Shown here piece after piece: positions 1-8,935 of a DNA stretch of 64,000 nt; positions within the stretch are counted from its first letter, which is position 1, and the number at the start of each line of letters is the position of its first letter. A model generated the notes under the pieces. It was not told the origin of the DNA, searched no databases, and saw only the letters and a list, made by a program, of their open reading frames with translations. Source of the stretch: Pseudomonas sp. S31 (GTDB taxonomy: Bacteria > Pseudomonadota > Gammaproteobacteria > Pseudomonadales > Pseudomonadaceae); assembly GCF_016648105.1 (NCBI RefSeq), contig NZ_JACVVE010000010.1:94021-158020 (forward strand), given 5' to 3'. A program made the position numbers and the translations under genes.

Positions 1-852
1 AAGCGATTGCCCACGCGCCCGCGCCACCGCCTCGAACCCTGCAATGCGCGCCTGCAGCGCCGGGTTCAATGCGCTGGCCGGCAGGTACTTGCTGCCCCGC
101 CCAATCCGCGAATCCGTCGGCACGCCCTGGGCATATTTCCCCGACAACAACCCTTGCGCCAACGGCGAATAGGTCACCACCCCCGCACCGCGTTCGGCTG
201 CCCCGGCCAGCACGCCGTTGCTCTCGATATCCCGCGCCAGCAGGTTGTACACCGGCTGCTGCACGGTCAGTTGTACCTGCCTGGCCTGCAGCAGCTCGGC
301 GATCTGCGCGGCCTGCGCCGCGCTGTACGAGGATATTCCCACATACAGCGCCTTGCCCTGGCGCACGATGCTGGCCAGCGCGTCGGCGGTTTCCTCCAGC
401 GGTGTGTCGGGGTCGAAACGGTGCGAGTAGAAGATATCCACGTAGTCCACGCCGAGTCGTCGCAGGCTCTGGTCCAGGCTCGCCAGCAGGTGCTTGCGCG
501 AACTGCCGCCCTGGCCATACGGGCCTGGCCACATGTCCCAGCCGGCCTTGGTGGAGATGATCAGTTCGTCGCGATGGGCAGCAAAGTCCTGATGCAGCAA
601 CTGCCCCAGATTGCGCTCTGCGCTGCCGTAAGGCACCCCATAGTTGTTGGCCAGGTCGAAATGGGTGATGCCGTGGTCGAAGGCGCTGCGCAGAATCTCG
701 CGCTGGCGTGACAGCGGCGTGTCGTCACCAAAGTTGTGCCACAGGCCCAGCGACAGCGGTGGCAAGGTCAGCCCGCTGTTGCCGGCGCGTCGGTAGTGAC
801 GGCCAGCGTAGCGCTCGGCAGCGGGCGAGTAGGGGAGCAGGGGTTGGCTCAT
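1..852 (-). CDS. Aldo/keto reductase, YghZ-like (3' end outside window)
   Basis: NAD(P)H-dependent carbonyl reductase of the aldo/keto reductase family. The visible 284 codons show the (beta/alpha)8 landmarks: the Asp and Tyr of DLANNYG, the Lys of the ISTKAG strand and the YSHR motif that supplies the active-site His. The closest named type is the YghZ/L-glyceraldehyde-3-phosphate reductase group. The ATG overlaps the stop of the upstream binding-protein gene (ATGA), so it is translationally coupled and probably the last visible gene of the sulfur-type operon. The C-terminus lies beyond the left edge. The natural substrate cannot be read from sequence; its place suggests an aldehyde or ketone released by the dioxygenase two genes upstream (inference). 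Confidence 0.85.
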   Translation of the reverse strand, partial: MSQPLLPYSPAAERYAGRHYRRAGNSGLTLPPLSLGLWHNFGDDTPLSRQREILRSAFDHGITHFDLANNYGVPYGSAERNLGQLLHQDFAAHRDELIISTKAGWDMWPGPYGQGGSSRKHLLASLDQSLRRLGVDYVDIFYSHRFDPDTPLEETADALASIVRQGKALYVGISSYSAAQAAQIAELLQARQVQLTVQQPVYNLLARDIESNGVLAGAAERGAGVVTYSPLAQGLLSGKYAQGVPTDSRIGRGSKYLPASALNPALQARIAGFEAVARARGQSL

Positions 853-1910
853 GGGGCGGTGCTCCAACGGTAGTGATCGGTGGCTTGCCAGGCGTCGCTC
901 AAACCGGCTTGCCCGAGCGCTTGCCGGAGGATGTCCGGCGCAGCCCATTGGTCGACGTCGAAGGTGGTGCGTATCAGACGCGCGTCGTGGGCCAGCTTGA
1001 CGTCCTTGCGCAGCGTGCCCAGGTAGTAGCTGTCGAGCAGCGGCGAGTAGACGAAGCGCAGGTCGGCGCCGCGCAGGCTGTCGCTGAGAACCTTGGCGGG
1101 GTAGGCCGATTGCTCGGCGCTGAGGTCGATCTGCGCCTTGCGGTTCTGTTCGTGTGACAGCCAGTCCAGCGCCTTGGCGACGGTTGCCGCAGCATCCACC
1201 ACCGCCTGCGGGTGCGCATCGATGAACGCCTGGGTGAACAGCAGTCCGCCTTGGCCCGCGCCTTTGCCTTGCAACTGTTGGCTGCCCAGCGGGATCTGGA
1301 TCACGCCCTTGTCACGCAGGGCGAACAGCCGCGAGGGCGCCCAGCTGGCATCGATCTGCCCGGCCGCGAGGGCGGCGTTGACGGCGTTGAAATCCAGGTT
1401 GATGACCCGCACGTCACGTTCGCTGAGGCCTGCGGTGGCCAGCACGTCGATCAATGCCAGATGGTCGGCGGTGCCGCGCAGCATGCCGATGCGCTTGCCC
1501 TTGAGGTCGGCGACGGTCTTGATGCCGGAGCTGGGCGTTACGCCCAGATAGCCGTTGATGCCGCGACCGGTGGCCATTACCAGGCGAGTCTGCACGCCGC
1601 TGGCACGACCGATGATCGAGGCCAGGTCGCCGAGGAAGGCGGCATCGAGCTGCCCATTGGACATCGCCTCGTTGATCAGCGGGCCGGCGCCCTTGAAGAA
1701 GTACCATTTCACCGCAACGCCCTGCTTGGCCAAGGCCTGTTCCAGCAGTTGGCGGCTATGCAGCACGTCCACCAGCGGCCCTGCACTGGGCTTGGGCCCG
1801 GCGCTGAGGTCAGGGGCGGCGATGCGCAAGGTGACGTCGGCGGCTTGGGCAGTGACGGCCAGCAGGGCCGCGGGCAACGCCAGCAGCAGTTTGCGCAAAC
1901 GAGATCTCAT
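849..1910 (-). CDS. Periplasmic sulfonate/sulfate-ester-type ABC substrate-binding protein (SsuA/AtsR-like)
   Basis: A 353-residue NrtA/SsuA-family binding protein with a cleavable signal peptide (basic MRSRLRK, hydrophobic stretch, AQA-A cleavage near residue 23). Family hallmarks are the early SAGPLVDVL segment, LKGKRIGML near the middle and the QWAAPDIL ending. It should capture an organosulfur ligand in the periplasm. The mature protein has no cysteine and about three methionines, fitting synthesis under sulfur limitation. Its start overlaps the dioxygenase stop and its stop overlaps the aldo/keto reductase start. No permease or ATPase for it is in the window; they may lie just left of the edge. 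The ligand is unknown. Confidence 0.85.
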   Translation of the reverse strand: MRSRLRKLLLALPAALLAVTAQAADVTLRIAAPDLSAGPKPSAGPLVDVLHSRQLLEQALAKQGVAVKWYFFKGAGPLINEAMSNGQLDAAFLGDLASIIGRASGVQTRLVMATGRGINGYLGVTPSSGIKTVADLKGKRIGMLRGTADHLALIDVLATAGLSERDVRVINLDFNAVNAALAAGQIDASWAPSRLFALRDKGVIQIPLGSQQLQGKGAGQGGLLFTQAFIDAHPQAVVDAAATVAKALDWLSHEQNRKAQIDLSAEQSAYPAKVLSDSLRGADLRFVYSPLLDSYYLGTLRKDVKLAHDARLIRTTFDVDQWAAPDILRQALGQAGLSDAWQATDHYRWSTAP

Positions 1911-2731
1911 ACCGGTCTTGCCTCTTCGAGTACGGCGGCGCGGCGCACGCGGCGACGGTTGGGGAAATAGTCGGCCACGGCCAGGTGCTGGGTGCTGCGG
2001 TTGTCCCAGATCGCCACGGTGTTGGTCTTCCAGGCCCAGCGCATCTGGAACTCGGGGATCTGCAGGTGCTGCAGCAGCAACGCCAGCAGATGTTCGGACT
2101 CGACCCGCGAGACGTCGCAGATGTGCGAGGTGAAAGCGCGGTTGATGTAGATCGATTTGCGCCCGGACACCGGGTGGGTGCGTATCACCGGGTGTCGGGT
2201 CGGGCGTGGCATCACACTGCGCGAGCGCTCCAGTCGCTCAATGCCGGCGTCGTCATCGGGATTGAACGAGTTGTGGAAGGTGTGCACCGCGCTGAGCTGT
2301 TCCAGCGTCTGCTTGAGGGGCGCGGAAAGTGCCTGCCAGGCAGCCTCGGTGTCTACCCATAGAGTATCGCCACCCAGGGGTGGGATCTCCTCGGCGAACA
2401 GGATGCCGTATTTCAGCGGGCGTTCGGCGAAGGTGACGTCGGCATGCCAGGTGTCGTTGGCACCCTTGCGCTTGTCGTCGTACGCGAACACCACCAGCTC
2501 ACGCACGGCGGGGTCGGCCTCGAACGTCGGGTGCACATGCAGTTCGCCGAGGCGCTCGGCGAAGTGCTTCTGTTGGGCGGCGCTCCAGTGCTGGTCTTCG
2601 AAAAACACCACCTTGTGCTCGACGATCGCGGCTTCGATCCGGGCGAGGGTGGCGTCGTCCGCGTTGGCCAGGTCGACGCCGCTGATACGGGCACCGAGCA
2701 GCGGGTGCACGGGTTGGACTTGCAGGGTCAT
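1907..2731 (-). CDS. TauD/TfdA-family Fe(II)/2-oxoglutarate dioxygenase (AtsK/TauD-like)
   Basis: A 274-residue non-haem iron oxygenase that should hydroxylate a sulfonate or alkyl sulfate ester so that sulfite or sulfate is released. The metal triad is visible: His96 and Asp98 in WHADVTF, and His249 in WDNRSTQH. Arg260, eleven residues after the last His, matches the 2-oxoglutarate-binding Arg of TauD (TauD H99, D101, H255, R266). It lies between a TonB receptor and an SsuA-like binding protein, resembling the AtsK context in P. putida S-313. Taurine, alkyl sulfates and other sulfonates are all possible substrates. Protein sulfur content is low: one Cys and three Met. Confidence 0.88.
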   Translation of the reverse strand: MTLQVQPVHPLLGARISGVDLANADDATLARIEAAIVEHKVVFFEDQHWSAAQQKHFAERLGELHVHPTFEADPAVRELVVFAYDDKRKGANDTWHADVTFAERPLKYGILFAEEIPPLGGDTLWVDTEAAWQALSAPLKQTLEQLSAVHTFHNSFNPDDDAGIERLERSRSVMPRPTRHPVIRTHPVSGRKSIYINRAFTSHICDVSRVESEHLLALLLQHLQIPEFQMRWAWKTNTVAIWDNRSTQHLAVADYFPNRRRVRRAAVLEEARPV

Positions 2732-2750
2732 GGGAAGCTCCAGGCGAAAG

Positions 2751-2770
2751 GGCGCCCGATGGCGGGCGCC
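2751..2770. other. Intercistronic hairpin
   Basis: Perfect 8-bp inverted repeat (GGCGCCCG, 4-nt loop, CGGGCGCC) between the receptor stop at 2777 and the dioxygenase start at 2731. No T-tract follows, so it is more likely an mRNA-stabilising or processing hairpin than a full terminator. Confidence 0.5.
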
Positions 2771-2776
2771 ATGGGG

Positions 2777-4975
2777 TCAGAAATCCTTGCGCAGCTGCAC
2801 GCCGAAATAGCGGCCATCGTCGCGTGGGACGATGCGGCTGGTGCTGGCACCGGCCGAAAGTGACGGCGAATAGGACTTGTCGGTGAGGTTCTTGGCCAGC
2901 AGCGCGACGCGCCAGCCCTGGTTGTAGTCGGCCAGCGCCACGCTGGCGTTCCAGATGCCGTAGGCGCCCTGGCGGGTGGTCGGATTCTGGTCGAGGCTGT
3001 ACTGCACCTCGCTTTGCCAGGTGTAGTCGGTGCCCAGCTCGACATCCCAGCCGTTGTCCAGCGGGATGCTGTAGTCGGCGCGCAGGTAGCTCTTCCAGTC
3101 CGGGGTGAAGGGCAGTGGCTTGCCGTTGATGTTGCAGCTGGCCACCGCACCGGGCGGGCAGGCGAACTCGTCGATGCGTGCGCGGGTGTAGGCCAGCGCA
3201 CCGGACAGCTTGAGCTGGCGGGTGGCCTGCAGCGCCCAGTCCAGTTCCGCGCCCTGGCTGATCACGCTGCCGGCGTTGATCAGGCGCGTCACCACCGAGG
3301 TGCCCACCACGTCGTAGGCATTGGCCTGGTAGTTGTCGTACTTGGAGTGGAACAGCGCCAGGTTGGCGGTCAGACGGTTGTCCCAGGCCGTGCTCTTGAG
3401 GCCGATCTCGTAGGTGTCGGAGGTTTCCGGGTCGAGCGGCTCGACGTCGATGGCCTGCATGTTGAAGTAGACGTTGTAGGCCGGCCCCTTGTAGCCGCGC
3501 GAGTAGGTGGCGTAGGTGGTGAGGCTGTCGTTGATGTCGTATTGCAGGCCCAGGCGCCCGGATACCCCCGAGTCCTGGTGCGAGCCGCTGCTGGCGAACG
3601 CCGGGCGGATCGAGTTGACCGCCGTGGCCGAGGTGGAGACGCGGCGGTGGTCGTATTCGATCTGGTCGAGGGTCCAGCGCAGGCCGAAGATGGCGCGCAG
3701 GTCGTTGCGCAGGTTGAAGGTGCTTTCACCGAAGACCGCGTAGCTGTCATTGGTAGCGCTGTAGTCGGCGCGGCCGGTGGTCGGCACCGAGTCGTTCACG
3801 CTCAGGCGACGATACGTCTCCTCGGACTTGCCATGGAACAGGTAGGTGCCGAGAACATACTCCGCGAACTGGCCCTTGGGCGAGGCCAGGCGGAACTCCT
3901 GGCTGTACTGGTCGAAATCGACCAGACCCTTGTCGTGCACGGCGGTCACCGGCAGCGCCGAGAGGCTGTCGTTGTCCTGGTACTGGGTATTGTTCCAGCC
4001 ACGCCAGGCGCTGATCGAGGTCAGGGTGTAGTCGGCAAGGGTCCAGTCGGCCTGCAGCGACAGGCCGCGGTTGGTGTCCTCGACATAGGTGCGGTAGTCG
4101 CTGTCGAGCTTGCGGTTGTGCTTGCTCGGGTTGACCGGGCCGAGGGCCGCGGCTACCGCGGCGCTGGGGATGACCAGGGTCGAGGCGGTTTCATCCTCGC
4201 CGTCGCTGTAGTCGCCGATCAGCGTCAGTTTCAACGTGTCGCTGGGGTCGAACTGCAACTTGCCGCGCACGCCCTTGCGGTTGTAGCCGTTGACGTCGTG
4301 GCCGTTGGCGACGTTCTCGACGTTGCCGTCGTAGTCCCCCCACGAGGTGGTCAGCGAGCCCTTGAGGGTGTCGGTCAGGCGGCCACCGATGCCGAAGCGC
4401 AGGCGGTTCTCGTTGCCGCCGCCGTAGTGTGAATAATCGACGAAACCATGGGTGGCCTCGTCGATGCCACGGGTGACGATGTTCAGTACCCCGGCCGAGG
4501 CGTTCTTGCCGAACAGCGTGCCCTGGGGCCCGCGCAGCACTTCGATGCGGTCGACGTCGAGCAGGTCCAGGGTCGATTGGCCGGGGCGGGCGAAGACCAC
4601 GCCGTCGACCACTGTGGCGACGCTGGGCTCGACGCCGGGCGAGGTGGAGATGGTGCCGATGCCGCGCACGAACAGCGAGCTGTCCTTGTTCGAGGCGCTG
4701 GCGCGGTAGTTCAGAGTGGGGATTTCCTGGACGATGGTCGAGATATTCGCGCGGCCATCGCGCTCGAGTTGCTCACCGTCTACCACAGTCACCGCCACGG
4801 GCACTTTCTGCAGTGATTCCTCGCGGCGGGTCGCGGTCACGGTGATCTTCTTCAGCGCCGGTGCCGGTTGGCTGGCGGTGTCGTTGCTGGTGTCGGGCTC
4901 AGCCGCGTGTGCGGCGGGCAGGTAGAGCAGGCCCAGTACGGCCCCAAGGCCGAGGGCATTGGTCACAGATTTCAT
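2777..4975 (-). CDS. TonB-dependent outer-membrane receptor (organosulfur locus, SftP-like context)
   Basis: A 732-residue receptor with signal peptide (cleavage after AAHA, near residue 24), TonB-box-like ITVTATR at 44-50, a plug domain with LRGPQGTLFGKNASAG, and a beta-barrel ending in Phe. It lacks an N-terminal signalling domain, so it does not work through a FecI/FecR pair. It should import an organosulfur compound that porins exclude. It contains only two methionines and two cysteines in 732 residues, far fewer than the siderophore receptors in this window, which supports a sulfur-starvation role. It is first in the minus-strand operon; the ATG is preceded by AGGATCGG. The divergent LysR gene is the likely regulator, as in the SftR/SftP arrangement. 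Confidence 0.85.
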   Translation of the reverse strand: MKSVTNALGLGAVLGLLYLPAAHAAEPDTSNDTASQPAPALKKITVTATRREESLQKVPVAVTVVDGEQLERDGRANISTIVQEIPTLNYRASASNKDSSLFVRGIGTISTSPGVEPSVATVVDGVVFARPGQSTLDLLDVDRIEVLRGPQGTLFGKNASAGVLNIVTRGIDEATHGFVDYSHYGGGNENRLRFGIGGRLTDTLKGSLTTSWGDYDGNVENVANGHDVNGYNRKGVRGKLQFDPSDTLKLTLIGDYSDGEDETASTLVIPSAAVAAALGPVNPSKHNRKLDSDYRTYVEDTNRGLSLQADWTLADYTLTSISAWRGWNNTQYQDNDSLSALPVTAVHDKGLVDFDQYSQEFRLASPKGQFAEYVLGTYLFHGKSEETYRRLSVNDSVPTTGRADYSATNDSYAVFGESTFNLRNDLRAIFGLRWTLDQIEYDHRRVSTSATAVNSIRPAFASSGSHQDSGVSGRLGLQYDINDSLTTYATYSRGYKGPAYNVYFNMQAIDVEPLDPETSDTYEIGLKSTAWDNRLTANLALFHSKYDNYQANAYDVVGTSVVTRLINAGSVISQGAELDWALQATRQLKLSGALAYTRARIDEFACPPGAVASCNINGKPLPFTPDWKSYLRADYSIPLDNGWDVELGTDYTWQSEVQYSLDQNPTTRQGAYGIWNASVALADYNQGWRVALLAKNLTDKSYSPSLSAGASTSRIVPRDDGRYFGVQLRKDF

Positions 4976-5306
4976 CGATCCGATCCTGTTTCAGGTTGGC
5001 AGTTGCAACACGCCGGTGATCCGGCTGTTCTGGCCTTCCCGTGATCGGGTCAGTGCAAGGCAGCACCCGTTGCGGGGTGCCGGTGCAGTTTTAGCAATGC
5101 GCGCTGCGGCCTGTAAAAGGCGAAAAGCGCATGTATTTCATGCGCGCGGCGTCTGGTGGGAATTGGTGATATGGTTATAAAAATAAAATATAAATATCAA
5201 AAAGTTATTAATGTAGCCTTGGACGCTGGACGGCCATGAAGCCGGGAGGCTTCGGGCCTTGTGATATGCATCGTCTGCATCCCTTTTATTCACTGCGGGA
5301 CTGGCT
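4976..5306. promoter_or_regulatory. Divergent promoter region between TonB receptor and LysR gene
   Basis: A 331-bp non-coding interval between divergent genes. It contains a very AT-rich tract at about 5168-5215, sharply different from the surrounding GC-rich sequence. Within it a GATAT half at about 5168 and an ATATC half near 5197 form an imperfect inverted pair. A small hairpin (GAAGCC/GGCTTC) lies at 5238-5253. This is the expected place for LysR binding; exact promoter elements cannot be assigned. Confidence 0.5.
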
Positions 5307-6224
5307 GTGGATCTACATCAACTGCGCCACTTCGTCGCGTTGGCCGAGCACGGCAGCTTCACCCGCGCCGCCGAGGCGTCGTTCATCACCCAATCGGCTT
5401 TCAGCCGCAGCATCCAGGGGTTGGAGCACCACCTGGGGTGCGTGCTGGTCGAGCGCGGGGCTGGGGGGCGCGGTATCAGTCTCACCGCGCGCGGGCAGGC
5501 CATGCACCAGCGGGCGCGAGCCATCATCGAGGGGGTGTCGAGCCTGCGCGAGGATATCGTCGGCCTGGATCAGGCGGCATCGCCAATCCTGGCTTTCGGT
5601 TGCGGGCCGCTTCCGGCCTCGAGGTTGGTGCCCGTTGCCCTCGGCCGGTTTCTCGATCGACACGTCGACACCCAGGTCGACCTCAAGGTGGCGCCGCCGG
5701 ATGAGTTGAAGCAGCTTCTGGACAACGGCGACATCGAGTTCGTGGTGGCCGACTTGCGCCACATCGAAACCAGCAAGGGCTATGTGTCCCAGGCCTTGAG
5801 GCCGCGGCGTTTCCAGGTGTTCTGCCGAGTTGGGCATCCATTGCTCGCTAAGCCGGTCGCATTCGCGCGCCTGGCCGAGCACCCCATGGGCTGCACGGCG
5901 TTGCCGGCGGAGCTGCGCGTGTTGCTGGCCGAGCGTGCCGGGCGGCGGGCCTTGCCGGTGAATGTCGAGTGCCGGCACAACGATGTGCTGGTGCAGATGG
6001 TGACGACTTCGAACCTGGTGGGCATCGCGCCGGAGGATGTGGTCGGGGACCTGGTGCGCCGGGGCGAAGTCGCGGCGTTGGTGTTCAGTGATGCGCCCGA
6101 GGGGCTGGCCATCGGCGGCACCTGTTTTGGCGTGGTCTACCGTGCCGGCCACAGCCTGAGTGCGGGGGCCCAGGCGATGATTGCCGAGATCGGTGAAGTG
6201 GATGCCGGTCCTCAGTTGAACTGA
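5307..6224 (+). CDS. LysR-family transcriptional regulator (SftR-like position)
   Basis: A 305-residue LysR-type regulator: winged HTH in residues 1-60 (MDLHQLRHFVALAEHGSF, then TRAAEASFITQSAFSRSIQ) and an effector-binding domain after about 90. It starts with GTG at 5307, the codon giving the canonical MDLHQLRHF beginning. It is divergent from the organosulfur operon, which it most likely controls. By position it matches SftR of P. putida sulfate-ester metabolism, but the orthology is inferred only from context. A short inverted repeat (CTCTGA/TCAGAG, about 6246-6263) follows the stop. Confidence 0.85.
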   Translation: MDLHQLRHFVALAEHGSFTRAAEASFITQSAFSRSIQGLEHHLGCVLVERGAGGRGISLTARGQAMHQRARAIIEGVSSLREDIVGLDQAASPILAFGCGPLPASRLVPVALGRFLDRHVDTQVDLKVAPPDELKQLLDNGDIEFVVADLRHIETSKGYVSQALRPRRFQVFCRVGHPLLAKPVAFARLAEHPMGCTALPAELRVLLAERAGRRALPVNVECRHNDVLVQMVTTSNLVGIAPEDVVGDLVRRGEVAALVFSDAPEGLAIGGTCFGVVYRAGHSLSAGAQAMIAEIGEVDAGPQLN

Positions 6225-6284
6225 ACGGTGATCGGGGGCAGTGGCTCTGAGCTAGATCAGAGGAGGAAATGCCATGCTGACCAC

Positions 6285-6527
6285 TCACTCGTAGATCTTC
6301 CCGCAGTACAGAAAAGCGGCGAACTGGCCCCAGGGATTGGCTGCGCACATTCCCTGGCCCACTCCGAACCCGCTGTCTTCTGTCCAGGCGACGGCCCCCT
6401 CCAGAAAGTCTTCGATCGTCGTATTCTGCCAATCGTCATTCGCGCCTCTGTCTGCAGCCAGGGCGCGGGCGAACGCCAGGAAGGATTCGGCGTCGTTGAC
6501 CTGATCCAACTGTTCATGAAGCTCCAC
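6285..6527 (-). CDS. Small acidic DUF7660-like protein
   Basis: An 80-residue acidic protein beginning MELHEQLDQVNDAESFLAFA and ending in an NPWGQFAAFLYCGKIYE motif typical of small DUF7660-type proteins. It has no signal peptide or membrane segment. Its start lies 14 bases inside the end of the upstream GFA gene, so the two are probably co-transcribed. Function is unknown; some family members sit beside toxin-immunity genes, but nothing here shows that. Confidence 0.65.
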   Translation of the reverse strand: MELHEQLDQVNDAESFLAFARALAADRGANDDWQNTTIEDFLEGAVAWTEDSGFGVGQGMCAANPWGQFAAFLYCGKIYE

Positions 6528-6939
6528 GTGTTCCTCCGGGCAATGGTGTGGGAAGAGAGTTCGCTGATGTGAACCAAGGTGCAGCGGAATCGACGTACGT
6601 ATGTTTCTGCTTTAGCGGCTGGAACGCAGTATCGAGCGTGCCCAGCGCGATCGAGATCCAGTCGGCAAACTCACCTTCGTTTCGTGACCAGAACAAGGTC
6701 GAGCCGCATTCGCCGCAGAACTCGCGCACTACGGTTTGGGACGAGGCATAGCCCTTGATGCTCTCGGCACCGCACAATATCCGAAGCATGCTACGCGGTA
6801 CGCTGCCGTACGAAGCGAATGCAGCTCCGTGACCTTTACGGCATTGGCCGCAATGGCAATGGCTCACAGCTTTTGGCGGGGTGATTAGTTCATAGCCGAC
6901 TGCTTTGCACAGGCAGCTTCCCTGGTATGTCTCTGGCAT
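6514..6939 (-). CDS. GFA/CENP-V family zinc protein
   Basis: A 141-residue member of the glutathione-dependent formaldehyde-activating (GFA) family. The zinc-binding cysteines are visible as SCLCKAV near residues 8-14, HCHCGQCRKG near 28-37 and CGECGS near 74-79. Members bind glutathione conjugates or act as small S-transferase-like enzymes, but substrates of most paralogues are unknown. The chosen ATG gives MPETYQGSCLC, a normal family start. It overlaps the DUF7660-like gene downstream. Confidence 0.85.
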   Translation of the reverse strand: MPETYQGSCLCKAVGYELITPPKAVSHCHCGQCRKGHGAAFASYGSVPRSMLRILCGAESIKGYASSQTVVREFCGECGSTLFWSRNEGEFADWISIALGTLDTAFQPLKQKHTYVDSAAPWFTSANSLPTPLPGGTRGAS

Positions 6940-7057
6940 CCATGTCTCCGTTCATTGAAATTCAGCAAGGGGCTGCAACCAGCGCTAGTGTTCAGGCCCG
7001 AGGAGTCTAGTGCGCTATCATCCCCACGAACAGGACTCAGAAGGGCAGGGCGAGCGA

Positions 7058-7552
7058 ATGGATTCATCAGCCAATAGCGTTATGGGCAGGGTATTGAGCA
7101 TCGATCCAGGGGCTGAGCGGGTCGACGGTCATTGCGCCACTTGCGGGCACGAAACCCGGACATTCCGGGGTTTCGTCAACGACCAACAGGGAGCGTATGC
7201 GGTTTATCTGGGTACCTACACTGCCTCGCACCCGGAGTTGGGCGTCGAGATGGCCGTGAGCATTGGCGGTTGGGGGGTAGGCAATGATCCTGCCCTCAAG
7301 CAATGCGTGGCGCTGGAGTTTCGTGCCAGTGACACCGGGGCGGGATGGCGGGTGCGCGATGCCGGGGACTCTTGCTGGGCCACCATCGATATGCTTGGCC
7401 AGATGCTCCCGAGGGCGCAGGTCATGGAATCCGGCATAGCCTCGGAGGCTTTTGCCATCATCGACGCGGTCTGGCTGGGCGACCCACGCTTGGCCGCGGC
7501 AGCGGGCGATTGCTCACTGCTGGTTCAAATGCCGGTAGCTGGCTGCAGCTGA
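7058..7552 (+). CDS. Hypothetical protein
   Basis: A 164-residue protein from the ATG at 7058, preceded by a GGGCGAGCG purine-rich site. The frame stays open upstream to a GTG at 7010, but that start has no clear ribosome site. It has a HCATCGHE segment near residues 24-31 that could hold a metal or disulfide, followed by an alpha/beta-like region. I do not recognise the family. A REP pair lies directly downstream. Confidence 0.55.
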   Translation: MDSSANSVMGRVLSIDPGAERVDGHCATCGHETRTFRGFVNDQQGAYAVYLGTYTASHPELGVEMAVSIGGWGVGNDPALKQCVALEFRASDTGAGWRVRDAGDSCWATIDMLGQMLPRAQVMESGIASEAFAIIDAVWLGDPRLAAAAGDCSLLVQMPVAGCS

Positions 7553-7585
7553 CTCTGAAGCGAATACAGTCCAGCGCGCGATTCC

Positions 7586-7670
7586 TGTAGGAGCGGGTTT
7601 ACCCGCGAACTATGCGACGCGGTATCTGGCACCGGTTGCACCGGTGTTCGCGGGTGAACCCGCTCCTACA
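7586..7670. repeat. REP element pair
   Basis: Two inverted copies of the Pseudomonas REP core (TGTAGGAGCGGGTTTACCCG and its complement) facing each other about 85 bp apart, downstream of the hypothetical gene. Typical extragenic palindrome. Confidence 0.85.
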
Positions 7671-7793
7671 GTTCTTTCGCGGGGCAAGGCCACTGAGTTG
7701 TCGCCGCAAAAGTGGATAATTAGTCCGGGCAAACCCTAGGCTCTGCACGAAAAAAGATGCCTCAATCCCGGGCCAGGGTGAGCCAGGTCTGAA

Positions 7794-8702
7794 TCAGGAA
7801 CGCTTGCGCTTGAACAGCTTGGCAAAGAAGCCGGCGATGGCTACAAAGCCCAGGATGATGAACTTCTTGAACGCCAGCAAGGCAACACCGATCTTGGCGA
7901 ACAGGCCCGCCTTGGCGGCGATGCCACCGGCGACCAGGGCGGCCAGTCCGTATGGCGCCAGCTTGTCGGTCTTGGCGTCGTAGTCGGCGTAGCGGTTGCC
8001 GTCGGTGAAGTTGGTGAAGGCGAGGATCTTCGGCGTTTCCTGCTTGATTGTCTGCAGGTCGGCCATCGCCGCCACGGCGTTGAGTTCCAGCACGCCTTCG
8101 CGGCCAAGCACGCGGATGCTGTAGTTCAGAGTGGTCTGGTCGGCGTCTTCTGCCTTCAACTCTCGTGCCCAGTACATCTTGTGGGTAGCCTGATCGTAGC
8201 TCGGTGGTTCGGCCCAGCCCAACAGTGTCAGGCCGGCATAGCCTTGCTTGCGACGCTCCTTGTTGTCTTCCTCGTCATCGGCCTTCATCTGCTCGAGCAG
8301 GTCGGCGTAGTCGATCTTGGCTGCGTCATCGTCGGAAATGTGGCCGTCGTTCTTGTAGCTGATGATCACGCCCCAGCCGTTTTCCGCCAGTGGATTGACG
8401 GCGGTCGGGATGATCATGCCGAGGGTCTTGAAGCCTGGTGGGTTGCCCCAGCCTTCGGTCAGCAGACGCTCGGTGTCGTCCGGCGACAGGTAGTAGAACT
8501 CGTTGTTGAGTTGCAGGCTGGCGATGCCGCCGGGCAGGGTGATGTTGCCGTGCTGTTGCTTGAGCGTGGCCAGCCACTGTTCGGCGGTCTGGTGCGGTTG
8601 TTCGCTGGCGGTTGGCGCAGACGCGGGGGTGCTGGCGGCAATGGCGGGCAAAGTGGTTGCGCAGAGCAACACTGCCGCCAACAACTGGCGCAGGTGTTTC
8701 AT
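7794..8702 (-). CDS. DUF2167 family membrane protein
   Basis: A 302-residue protein with a signal peptide (cleavage near AIAAS, about residue 23), a large periplasmic domain containing the family landmarks GGIASL, EGWGNPPG and NGWGVIISY, and a C-terminal hydrophobic hairpin (about 255-295) ending in a basic KLFKRKRS tail. This is the usual DUF2167 layout, anchored in the inner membrane by the C-terminal segments. The biochemical function is not established; the family is often linked to stress responses. It stands alone. Confidence 0.85.
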   Translation of the reverse strand: MKHLRQLLAAVLLCATTLPAIAASTPASAPTASEQPHQTAEQWLATLKQQHGNITLPGGIASLQLNNEFYYLSPDDTERLLTEGWGNPPGFKTLGMIIPTAVNPLAENGWGVIISYKNDGHISDDDAAKIDYADLLEQMKADDEEDNKERRKQGYAGLTLLGWAEPPSYDQATHKMYWARELKAEDADQTTLNYSIRVLGREGVLELNAVAAMADLQTIKQETPKILAFTNFTDGNRYADYDAKTDKLAPYGLAALVAGGIAAKAGLFAKIGVALLAFKKFIILGFVAIAGFFAKLFKRKRS

Positions 8703-8935
8703 CGTAGTCCCTTACAATTTGAAATAATTTGGCCGCGCAGGATAACTGAAAGAGCTGGCCAATCGCCAGGATCCCCTGTCCTTGTCTACATAGCGTCGAT
8801 GCTCCAAGGCGATGAGGCCCATGAGTGTTTTTACACACCCTGGCCCCATCGCGGACATCAGAACCGCGACCTTGGCGCCGCCGGTCCACAAGCCTGAGGC
8901 AACTTCAATTTTGCAAAGCAGGCTCAGCTCGCCTT

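Noticed and set aside
3014..4432. Long antisense open frame opposite the TonB receptor
   Set aside because: Val/Ala/Gly/Arg-rich composition typical of antisense frames in GC-rich coding DNA; no family motif and no ribosome site.
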